Origin: Candidatus Sumerlaeia bacterium
GTDB lineage: Bacteria > Sumerlaeota > Sumerlaeia > SLMS01 > JAHLLQ01
Direction of reading: 5' to 3'
Length of the DNA stretch: 35,865 nucleotides
Assembly (NCBI GenBank): GCA_028284075.1
Contig: JANQSL010000265.1
Location: 1-35,865, forward strand
Below are positions 16,409 to 23,765 of the stretch, piece by piece. The position numbers and the translations under genes were made by a program. The notes under the pieces were generated by a model. That model was not told the origin of the DNA and did no database searches. It saw only the letters and a program-made list of their open reading frames with translations. Position 1 is the stretch's first letter. Each line of letters opens with the position of its first letter.

Positions 16409-17596
16409 TTAGCTCATTGCAGCCAGCGCAATTCCGCCAACAGTGACCAGTGCAGTGAGTATTGTGAGTGCGATCTTGATGGTGCTCCAGGGGCGTTCAC
16501 CCTGGACCTCGCCGGTGCGGGCATTGATCAGGATGCGGTTGACTTTGTCGCCATGGCGGTAGGCCGCGACCCAGATTGGCAGAAGAATGTGTTTGAATGT
16601 GACGCCATCGACCTGGGTGTTGACTGATGAGACGGTTTGCGTGTCGCCGCCGATGTCGGCTCGCACGAGTTTTTGAACGTATTCGTCCATTTTGATGCGT
16701 GCGTTTTCGAATCCCTCTTTGGCGCTGACGGAGTAGCGCTCCGTTGCGAACCCCGACAGATATTCTCCCCTGTAAGGCGTCATCTCCGTTAAATCCCAGG
16801 GCTCCAGTTTTTCCACTGTGCTCGAGGGCAGTGAACTGGATCCGCATACAAGAACATCGTCGAAGAAGTGATTCACCTGACCTTCCACGGGAGTCCATCG
16901 TGTGCGGCGTACCCGCCGACGGTTTTTGCCACTTCCCACGTGGGTGTAGTAGTAGTCGCCGCGCTGACCCGAATAGAAATTATACGTCATCGAGTCATAG
17001 GTCCAATAGGGAACATACATTCCCTTCAATTTGTTGAGTTTTGAAATTTCCTTGAAGTCGTTCGGTGCAAACCAGCGCGACTGCACCCACTCCACAAAGT
17101 GAGCCGAGGCGGATTCCTTTTCAACCTTGAAGGGCAGGAGGCCGCCGGGTGCCATGATTGGCTTTGGGGCGGTAAGCCGCTGCTCCAGATGACTTCCGCA
17201 AAAGGGGCATTCCTCTGTCTTTACGTTCGCCGGCATCAGGACACCGGCACCGCAGGAGCCACATCTGGTTTCGCCTTCCGCACCAGCGAGAATTTGTTCG
17301 GCGACTTCGCCCTTCTCGAAATAAGTCTGAAAACAAAGCTCGTTGATCTGATCCGGCGAGTGCGGAATTTCCTGAAGATGCCCGCAATACTCGCAGGTCA
17401 AAGAGTTCTGTGTTGGATCGAATCGCAGAGCGGCACCACAGTCCGCGCAGGGAAACTTTTTCCCCTGCGACACGTCGGGATGAGCTTCCACGTTGGGCTT
17501 TGGCGGTGGCGGTTTCGGCTTGAATGCAAACTCAAGCGGCTTCTTCTTCAGCCGTGAACCGCCCGGCGGAGTGACTTTGGGATAATTTTCGGGCAT
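16409..17596 (-). CDS. zinc-ribbon membrane-anchored protein (often mislabelled PriA-like)
   Basis: The product has 395 residues. A Pro/Lys-rich N-terminal 45 residues (KPKPPPPKPN) precedes two zinc ribbons: CADCG with CEYCG near residues 50-72, and CGSCG with CPFCG near 112-135. A long central part contains MYVPYWTYDSMTYNFYSGQ and the pair TPYRGEYLSGF / TERYSVSAKEG, which I recognise from the family commonly annotated as TFIIB-type zinc ribbon or primosomal-protein-N'-like. No helicase motif is present. The C-terminus has a single membrane segment (IALTILTALVTVGGIALAA). Homologues often sit beside SPFH-domain genes, as here: the SPFH gene lies 60 bases upstream on the same strand. Function is unknown; a role in membrane-protein quality control is a guess from context. 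Confidence 0.85.
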   Translation of the reverse strand: MPENYPKVTPPGGSRLKKKPLEFAFKPKPPPPKPNVEAHPDVSQGKKFPCADCGAALRFDPTQNSLTCEYCGHLQEIPHSPDQINELCFQTYFEKGEVAEQILAGAEGETRCGSCGAGVLMPANVKTEECPFCGSHLEQRLTAPKPIMAPGGLLPFKVEKESASAHFVEWVQSRWFAPNDFKEISKLNKLKGMYVPYWTYDSMTYNFYSGQRGDYYYTHVGSGKNRRRVRRTRWTPVEGQVNHFFDDVLVCGSSSLPSSTVEKLEPWDLTEMTPYRGEYLSGFATERYSVSAKEGFENARIKMDEYVQKLVRADIGGDTQTVSSVNTQVDGVTFKHILLPIWVAAYRHGDKVNRILINARTGEVQGERPWSTIKIALTILTALVTVGGIALAAMS

Positions 17597-17656
17597 CTTT
17601 TATCACCACTGATGAACACGGATCGTTGTTACGTGCTTGCGGTGCTCACCTGTGGT

Positions 17657-18772
17657 TTATGGAGTCGGAGGAAGTGGCGGCGGTGCGGAACCGAACATCG
17701 CCGAGATTTCCGGAACTTCTTCCGCTTTTTGCCAGTTTGCCATTCCGGAACGCCAGATATAGCTCTCGGGAGTAAGTCGTCCCGCGGAAATCTCGCCCTG
17801 TAGCGCGTCCGGAGCGAAGGGACCAGCCTGCTGGCCATTGACTCCAACGAACCACTGAACCGCATTCGGAAGCGGGGGAGGCGCGCCTGCTCCCGCACCA
17901 GGCTGTGCTGCAAAGTTCATCGAGTGCATCATCTGTTGTGCCATGCCCAGACCCACACCGAGTCCCGCGCCCATTCCGGCTCCGCCATCGGAGGGGTTTG
18001 CCGCAGCTGTTTCGAGTGCCGTGGCTGCCTGAAACTTCATGTACTGATCCAGATTTCCAATCAAACCCATGGAGGTGCGCTTGTCCAGGGCCTCTTCCAC
18101 GTTGGGTGGCAATGAGATGTTCTCAACGAGGAAGATCGGCGTTGTCAGGCCCATCTCGCCGAATTCACCGCTCAGCTTCTTCTGGCAGAATTCGCTGAGT
18201 TCGTCCAGATTGGCAGCCATGTCGAGACAGGGAATGCCGCTGCTGGCAACGGCATCGGTAAAACGCGTCACGATCATGTTCCGCATTTGCGCGGCGATTT
18301 CGAAGGTTTCAAACTGAGGGTCTGTCGAGATGAGTTCCCGAAGGAAGTTGGTCGCGTCGCCGACCTGCACCGCGTAAGAACCATACGCTCTCAGGCGAAC
18401 CATTCCAAACTCGCGGTCACGCATCATAATGGGGTTTGCCGTGCCCCATTTCAGATCCGTGAACCGGCGTGTGGAAATAAAGTAAACTTCACATTTGAAG
18501 GGTGATTCAAAGCCGTATTTCCATCCCATGATTTTCGACAGGATGGGGACGTTCTTCGTTTCGAGGCTGTGCATTCCCGGATTGAAGACATCGGCGATCT
18601 GGCCCATGTTAACCAGCACCGCCTTTTGTCCCTCTCGGACGATCAGCTTCGCCCCGTTCTTGATTTCATTGTCTTTGCGCGGGAATCTCCACGCCATCAC
18701 ATCGCTGGTGGACTCCTGGTTCCACTCAATAATGTCGATCAGTTCGCCGCGGATGAAGTTCATCAGGCCCAT
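17657..18772 (-). CDS. SPFH domain protein with C-terminal GYF-type domain (YdjI-like)
   Basis: The product has 371 residues. The N-terminal 260 residues are an SPFH/band-7-like domain of the bacterial group resembling YdjI (formerly called virion core protein-like): KLIVREGQKAVLVNMGQ, PGMHSLETKNVPIL, and the repeated DATNFLRELISTDPQFET block. A Gly/Met-rich linker (GGAGMGAGLGVGLGMAQQMM) follows near 285-305. Residues about 320-365 form a GYF_2/DUF4339-type domain (WFVGVNGQQAGPFAPDALQ, then YIWRSGMANWQKAEEV). There is no transmembrane helix. GGAG nine bases before ATG 18772 supports the start. SPFH proteins scaffold membrane microdomains; the GYF-like domain probably binds peptides. The zinc-ribbon membrane protein encoded next is a likely partner. 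Confidence 0.9.
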   Translation of the reverse strand: MGLMNFIRGELIDIIEWNQESTSDVMAWRFPRKDNEIKNGAKLIVREGQKAVLVNMGQIADVFNPGMHSLETKNVPILSKIMGWKYGFESPFKCEVYFISTRRFTDLKWGTANPIMMRDREFGMVRLRAYGSYAVQVGDATNFLRELISTDPQFETFEIAAQMRNMIVTRFTDAVASSGIPCLDMAANLDELSEFCQKKLSGEFGEMGLTTPIFLVENISLPPNVEEALDKRTSMGLIGNLDQYMKFQAATALETAAANPSDGGAGMGAGLGVGLGMAQQMMHSMNFAAQPGAGAGAPPPLPNAVQWFVGVNGQQAGPFAPDALQGEISAGRLTPESYIWRSGMANWQKAEEVPEISAMFGSAPPPLPPTP

Positions 18773-18986
18773 TTCGGACGGCTCCGGAGAAGAATTCGAA
18801 AAACTACCGCAACCCCTACGGGGCGACAGGTCGGTTTATTCACTCGCAGGACTCGAGAGTGCAAACACGAATCAGGGTATTGGAGGGACTCGTCGCGCTG
18901 CCAAACCCTCCGTCCGTTTTCCCTCGCATCCGCCACCAAGCGGCTGGTTGTCTCCACCGGTCTGAATCCCTGACGGAGTGAGCACG

Positions 18987-20192
18987 ATGAAGTATGTGAT
19001 TTTCCTGGGGGACGGCATGGCGGACGAGCCGCACGCCGCACTGGGTGGGAAAACGGTTCTTCAGGCGGCGAGCAAGCCTCATATTGATCGCATCGCGCGG
19101 GAAGGCCGGACGGGCCTGTTTCGGACCGTGCTCCCAGGGATGGATGCTGGCAGTGCCTCCGCGAACCTGGCCGTTATGGGCTATGACGTAAACGAGGTTT
19201 ACCAGGGCCGCGCCGTTCTGGAAGCCGCCAGCATGGGTGTGGATATTCCCGATGATGCCATCGCCATGCGATGCAACATCATCTGTATCGAAGACGGCCG
19301 CATCAAGAACCACTCCGCCGGACATATCACCACAGAGGAGTCGGCGGAGCTGTTGGATGCTCTCGGGCCGTTTTGCGGGAACGATCTTTCGTTTCATGCC
19401 GGTGTGAGCTATCGCAACCTGCTTGTGGCCCGTGGTCTCGAACCCGATCTGGACACGAAACAGCCACACGACTTTCCCGGCAAAGAAGTCGAGCCGCTGA
19501 TGATCAAGGCGCGCATACCCGGAGCGGAAATGACGGCACAACGCCTCAATGAGATCACTCGCAAGTCCTGGGAGATCTTTGCCGATCATCCTGTGAACCG
19601 GAAACGTGTTGCCGCCGGAAAAGACCTTGGAAACTCCATATGGCTTTGGTCGCCGGGTCGCCGCCCTCGCATGTGGACCTATCAGCAACGGTTTGGCATC
19701 AGTGGTGCCGTCATATCCGCTGTCGACCTGATCTTCGGGCTGGGCAAGTACGCGGGACTTGAGATGATTCACGTGGAGGGAGCGACGGGTCTTCATGACA
19801 CGAACTATGAAGGCAAGGCGGACGCGTGTCTTGAAGCACTTGAGCGTCACGATTTTGTGTATCTGCACGTCGAGGCACCGGACGAGGCGGGGCATGAAGG
19901 CGACGTTCTGTTGAAGAAAAAGACAGTCGAGGACTTTGACGCACGGTGTGTCGGCCGTGTGATGGAAGGCCTGGAAAAGAAAGGCATCGAAGCAACGCTG
20001 GCCGTGTTGCCGGACCATCCGACGCCAGCGGCAAAGCGTGTTCACACGCGCGACCCGATTCCTTTTGCCATTTGGAAACCGGACGAGGAGCCGGATTCCG
20101 TGCAGGTTTATGATGAAGCAGCGTGCAGCAACGGAATCTTCGGCGAAGTACATGGCGATCAATTCATCAAGGCGTTCTTTGGCCGCGGCTGA
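18987..20192 (+). CDS. ApgM-family phosphoglycerate mutase homologue; possible homoserine kinase
   Basis: The product has 401 residues from ATG 18987, with GGAG eight bases upstream; GTG 18978 sits too close to that site. It belongs to the alkaline-phosphatase superfamily, archaeal-type cofactor-independent phosphoglycerate mutase group. The first metal motif is FLGDGMADEP, and a Ser lies in DAGSASANLAVMGYD where the catalytic Ser of ApgM sits. The metal cluster HVEAPDEAGHEGD and the late block PDHPTPAAKRVHTRDPIPF follow. Bacterial members of this group near threonine genes have been proposed as homoserine kinases. A threonine synthase gene lies on the same strand about 5.5 kb downstream, so both readings are open. 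The family is certain; the reaction is not. Confidence 0.9.
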   Translation: MKYVIFLGDGMADEPHAALGGKTVLQAASKPHIDRIAREGRTGLFRTVLPGMDAGSASANLAVMGYDVNEVYQGRAVLEAASMGVDIPDDAIAMRCNIICIEDGRIKNHSAGHITTEESAELLDALGPFCGNDLSFHAGVSYRNLLVARGLEPDLDTKQPHDFPGKEVEPLMIKARIPGAEMTAQRLNEITRKSWEIFADHPVNRKRVAAGKDLGNSIWLWSPGRRPRMWTYQQRFGISGAVISAVDLIFGLGKYAGLEMIHVEGATGLHDTNYEGKADACLEALERHDFVYLHVEAPDEAGHEGDVLLKKKTVEDFDARCVGRVMEGLEKKGIEATLAVLPDHPTPAAKRVHTRDPIPFAIWKPDEEPDSVQVYDEAACSNGIFGEVHGDQFIKAFFGRG

Positions 20193-20476
20193 CTCACTTC
20201 TTTATTCAGATCTTCAATATCTCAATTTATGAACAGCCCTTTCGGGCGCACGATATAACGGACTCGCAATGGTCTTTATATACTAATTTGTTAATTAGTT
20301 TTTGTGATTGACAAAGAGGCATTTCGTCTGCTCACTTTCTGGCGAGAGTCAGGGAGTTTTCCGACACAACAACACGATATTCATTACCGGAGGCATGAGA
20401 GGAGAAGCCGGGCCGTTTTTTGTCGGGAGCCTCGTGGGGGTTGGTTACTCAGGACAAACACCGAGGAGAGTTTCAA
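20193..20476 (+). promoter_or_regulatory. 284-bp AT-rich intergenic region with terminator-like hairpin
   Basis: This is the longest gap in the window and clearly richer in A and T than its surroundings. At 20282-20299, actaatt and aattagt form a 7-bp stem with loop TGTT, followed by TTTT to 20303, which could end transcription of the ApgM gene. TTGACA at 20308-20313 could be a -35 box, but I see no good -10 sequence 16-18 bases later. AGGAG at 20464-20468 is the ribosome-binding site of the next gene. Promoter content is inferred only. Confidence 0.4.
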
Positions 20477-22723
20477 ATGAGTTTACGCAAAGCGGCGGTG
20501 CTGCTCACATGCGGCGCCGCGATCAGTTTTTCATATCCTTTGGCGGCTCAGTGTCCGAACACCTTTGAACGGCAACCGGCGGCATGGGCAACCACTTCGG
20601 GTCTTTCCATGCAAGGTGCCGGGCGGGTCAGAATCGCTCTGAATCGAACTTCGCGGGACACGACCGGAACGGAGCAGCATGTTGCTCACTCATCCACAGG
20701 AGCAAACGGTCTTTACTATCAGTACCGGGAAGCGCAGGCTGACTGTTTCAAGAAAAACAGCGGTGGCTGGGATCTGGTCCCTGCCAGCTGGAGTTTCGAT
20801 ACTGTAAACGGAATTGTTTCAGAGCCGAATACGGATGATTTCGATCTGGAAGTTGGTTATGGACAGGAGGGCGGTTTGGACGGAGAGAACGGCCAAGCCG
20901 TACTGTTTCGTCATCTTGTAGACGGGCCGACTCACAAGATCGGATTCAAGACCCGGACTGCCGGACCGAGTGGTACATGGACGCCTTCCGCCATCACCTC
21001 CCATACGGACTTTCGAACAAGCACCCAGGCCATTTCCGAAATCGATCTGGCAATCGACGCCTACAATCAAAATCGGCGGCATGCCGTCTGGCTTGAACTT
21101 GATGGCGCTATTTCTCAAAGAAGAATTTATTGGAAAGACAGTACCATGGCCGCCTCGACAGCAACAATACTCAATGCGGTTGGTCCCGATGCGGAGCAGG
21201 ACACCTTTACTCCACGCATTACGATTTATCCGGATGGCACCGTTTTCGTCGTCTGGACCGAGCTTCGGGACAAGACGGAGCCTGTCAAATACTTCATCCG
21301 CGTTTTCGGTGATGACAACCCGGACGATGCCACCCCGCCACAATGGTGGCCTCCTCTGAACAAGGAAGCAAAGCTATTTGCCGAAGCACCGGAGTTTCCC
21401 ACAACAATCGGACCTCTGCAAATTGCCGTGGGACCCGACAAGCTTCTCCATATCGTATACATTGATTCAATTGTCGGCGACTTCGACCTTGCCTATCAAA
21501 CCTTTGACTTTCAACCGGATCCGAGCAATGATACTGAACCCGGAACATTCAGTTCCCCTGTTAAAATCAATTCCGTTTCGGAAACAGTAAAATCGACAGA
21601 TCTGGTCGTCGACAGCTTCGGAGCGGTACATCTTGCCTATGGTCATACTCTCTCCGGCTCTCCCACGACGGAACGAATCGGTTACAGGGTCAACGAGAGT
21701 GGTGTCTGGTCGGAAGGATTCGAGCAGACCTCTTTTTCGGGAATGACTCAACCCGTGATCGACGCGGATGGAGAGGAAAACATTCATGTCGCCGCTGGTG
21801 AAGATGCCGCGAATTTTTCACTGTCGACCGCAATCAAGCGTGTCTGGACAAAGGAAGAGGGTGGTGCTTCGCGCTGGCTGGCTCTCCCGGCCTTCGACTC
21901 CTGGTCGGGACTGACGGACACGCCAATGTGGAATGTGTCGGACGCGCAGGAATATGACTTCGAGGGGAAGGTTCAAGTCAACAACGAGCATGAATCGACG
22001 AACTTCTACTGGTTCTGGGATCTCTCGGGCAACAACTTCTGGCATCCCAGGGTCAGGCTTCCCGGTGACAATGCGATTCTCTTCGACTATCTCGCGGGAA
22101 ACGCCTTCAATACCACCACGGACCGCATGGAATTCCAGGCACGAATGCTGGACGGTTTGCCGGGTGATGTGGAGGGAAGAGTGGCGGCACGGCATACTCT
22201 TGGAAGTCGCTTTCCGGCCTCTTCCACCATCGGGTCACCTCTCAGTGCAAATGCAGGTGAAGGCGCTACATTCAGGGGACTGGAGTACTACAACCCCGAC
22301 AGTTCCTCCCACTATATTGCGCCGCGTTTTCGGCATCAGGTAATGTCGAGCATTTTCGGGGACGGCGCAAACTCTGTTACCTTTAACAGGCTTTGGTGGC
22401 GTCTGAGAGAACAGGGAACCCTTGAATCGGCAGTAATTTCGGTCACATCGCTCAGTCCGGCCACTCTCAACTACCTTAACGGCATCCAGAATGTTACGGT
22501 TACTGGTACTGGCTTCGATCCGGACGGAGCTCTTGTCGAAGTGAATCATCAGCCAATGACTGTTACGGCGCGGTCGGCAACAAGCGTGACGTTTCAGATC
22601 GACACCTCTGATCCGTTTTTCCTGAATCCGTTGCAGGGACCATATAATCCGGTCGTGGTTATCAACCCGGAGTCCGGAGTCTTCGAAGTGTATGACGGCG
22701 GACTTGCAGTTGTTGATCCATGA
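20477..22723 (+). CDS. large secreted protein with C-terminal IPT/TIG domain
   Basis: The product has 748 residues from ATG 20477, supported by AGGAG eight bases upstream; the frame opening at 20420 lacks a signal peptide. The signal peptide spans residues 1 to about 23 (LLTCGAAISFSYPLAAQ). The middle 550 residues are beta-rich. Blocks of the form GPLQIAVGPDKLLHIVYID, DLVVDSFGAVHLAYGH and PVIDADGEENIHVAAGE recur every 60-80 residues, as in beta-propeller or sialidase-like (BNR-type) proteins, though the Asp-box motif itself is not clear. Residues about 655-745 form an IPT/TIG immunoglobulin-like domain (SVTSLSPATLNYL, VTVTGTGFDPDGALVEVN). It is probably extracellular or surface-located; no enzyme site is evident. 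A terminator-like hairpin follows. Confidence 0.82.
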   Translation: MSLRKAAVLLTCGAAISFSYPLAAQCPNTFERQPAAWATTSGLSMQGAGRVRIALNRTSRDTTGTEQHVAHSSTGANGLYYQYREAQADCFKKNSGGWDLVPASWSFDTVNGIVSEPNTDDFDLEVGYGQEGGLDGENGQAVLFRHLVDGPTHKIGFKTRTAGPSGTWTPSAITSHTDFRTSTQAISEIDLAIDAYNQNRRHAVWLELDGAISQRRIYWKDSTMAASTATILNAVGPDAEQDTFTPRITIYPDGTVFVVWTELRDKTEPVKYFIRVFGDDNPDDATPPQWWPPLNKEAKLFAEAPEFPTTIGPLQIAVGPDKLLHIVYIDSIVGDFDLAYQTFDFQPDPSNDTEPGTFSSPVKINSVSETVKSTDLVVDSFGAVHLAYGHTLSGSPTTERIGYRVNESGVWSEGFEQTSFSGMTQPVIDADGEENIHVAAGEDAANFSLSTAIKRVWTKEEGGASRWLALPAFDSWSGLTDTPMWNVSDAQEYDFEGKVQVNNEHESTNFYWFWDLSGNNFWHPRVRLPGDNAILFDYLAGNAFNTTTDRMEFQARMLDGLPGDVEGRVAARHTLGSRFPASSTIGSPLSANAGEGATFRGLEYYNPDSSSHYIAPRFRHQVMSSIFGDGANSVTFNRLWWRLREQGTLESAVISVTSLSPATLNYLNGIQNVTVTGTGFDPDGALVEVNHQPMTVTARSATSVTFQIDTSDPFFLNPLQGPYNPVVVINPESGVFEVYDGGLAVVDP

Positions 22724-22746
22724 ACGCGCGATTGTGAACAAACCAG

Positions 22747-22771
22747 CGGCGCCGGTGGAGTACCGGCGCCG
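22747..22771. terminator. bidirectional terminator hairpin between convergent genes
   Basis: cggcgccggt (22747-22756) and accggcgccg (22762-22771) form a perfect 10-bp GC-rich stem around a 5-base loop. It lies in the 66-base gap between the stops of the IPT/TIG gene (+) and the dioxygenase gene (-). On the minus strand the stem is followed by the T-rich CTGGTTTGTT; on the plus strand the T-rich part is weaker. It probably serves both genes. Confidence 0.65.
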
Positions 22772-22789
22772 TCTCGTTCATATCACCTT

Positions 22790-23572
22790 TTACACCCACA
22801 CCTCGCAGCCACGAAAGGCAAAATGTTCGTCCTGTAGGTACCGGGGTTTGGGGCGATATTGATTGATACCTGGGACAGCCTTGCCGCGCAGCAGAAACGC
22901 ACAGGGCCAGGGTTCGTCACTGACAATGCGGGTTGTTGTTGGTACGTAGCGAATCGTCAGTCCGCCGCGGCGCTTGTCTGAGTGATTGGGACCCGATCCG
23001 TGAATCAGGTTCGGGTGGTGAATGGAGACATCTCCCGCTTTCAACACAACATCCACGGCCTTTGCCTCATCCACGAACGATTCGTCGATGCATGACTGCA
23101 GTACGTTATCCGAACTCGCGTCCTGTTTCATCCGTTGAAGTGGAACATTCTGTGTTCCCGGAATCACCCGCATACATCCGTTTTCCGGTGTCGAATCGTC
23201 CGTTGCCAGCCAGAGCGTCATCACGTCCATCGGTTCCAGTGGCCAATAGCTGCCGTCCTGGTGCCACAGAACGGGTCTGCCGTCTTTTGGAGGTTTGGAG
23301 ATGTAGTGGCTTGCGAAGAGAGCGATGTTCGGTCCGATGACCGCTTCCGCAACATCCAGCAAGCGGTCGTCGCTCACCAGGCGGACCCAGAAGGGATCTT
23401 TTGCCATCAGTTCATGATGCAGGTTTTCGCCCCGGACGTCGGGGTGCTTCTTCGCCAGCCAGTTCAAGTGCTCCTGAGCCTCGTTCAGCAAGTCTCCATC
23501 CACCACTTCGCGGACAACAGTGTAGCCTTCCTGATGGTACTCCCGAGCAATGTCTTCCGGTTTCAGATTCAT
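22790..23572 (-). CDS. phytanoyl-CoA dioxygenase (PhyH) family Fe(II)/2-oxoglutarate enzyme
   Basis: The product has 260 residues, typical for bacterial PhyH proteins. The Fe(II) facial triad is visible as His and Asp in VLWHQDGSYW near residue 104 and the distal His in HHPNLIHGSG near residue 190. A following Arg in RRGGLTIRYVP would bind 2-oxoglutarate. The block STPENGCMRVIPGTQN is the usual family core. Members hydroxylate diverse small molecules (lipid acyl chains, ectoine, natural products); the substrate here cannot be read from sequence. Start ATG 23572 has a near-perfect AGGAGGTG ribosome-binding site. It is monocistronic and divergent from the next gene. Confidence 0.94.
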   Translation of the reverse strand: MNLKPEDIAREYHQEGYTVVREVVDGDLLNEAQEHLNWLAKKHPDVRGENLHHELMAKDPFWVRLVSDDRLLDVAEAVIGPNIALFASHYISKPPKDGRPVLWHQDGSYWPLEPMDVMTLWLATDDSTPENGCMRVIPGTQNVPLQRMKQDASSDNVLQSCIDESFVDEAKAVDVVLKAGDVSIHHPNLIHGSGPNHSDKRRGGLTIRYVPTTTRIVSDEPWPCAFLLRGKAVPGINQYRPKPRYLQDEHFAFRGCEVWV

Positions 23573-23765
23573 CGTTCCACCTCCTGATGGATGCCGGAGT
23601 ATTTTTGAAACGAACTCCCTGCATCAGGTGAACTCCATCAGAATTCGCCGATCCCGGAAAAAAAAGGGCTTTCGAGCGCGCCGCAGTCTCGAAAACGGTG
23701 TCTTTGGAAGAGAACAGCGGCATCCGCGACATGCCGGTCTGAGACCATCCACGAAAGTGATAACC

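Noticed and set aside
16409-17596. PriA-type primosomal helicase, the usual automatic label
   Set aside because: No Walker A or DEAH motif; only zinc ribbons and a membrane anchor are present.
18840-20162. Antisense open frame of 440 codons opposite the ApgM gene
   Set aside because: It mirrors a well-conserved enzyme in GC-rich DNA, has no recognisable domain and no ribosome-binding site.
20308-20336. Complete sigma-70 promoter based on TTGACA
   Set aside because: No acceptable -10 box at 16-18 bases distance.
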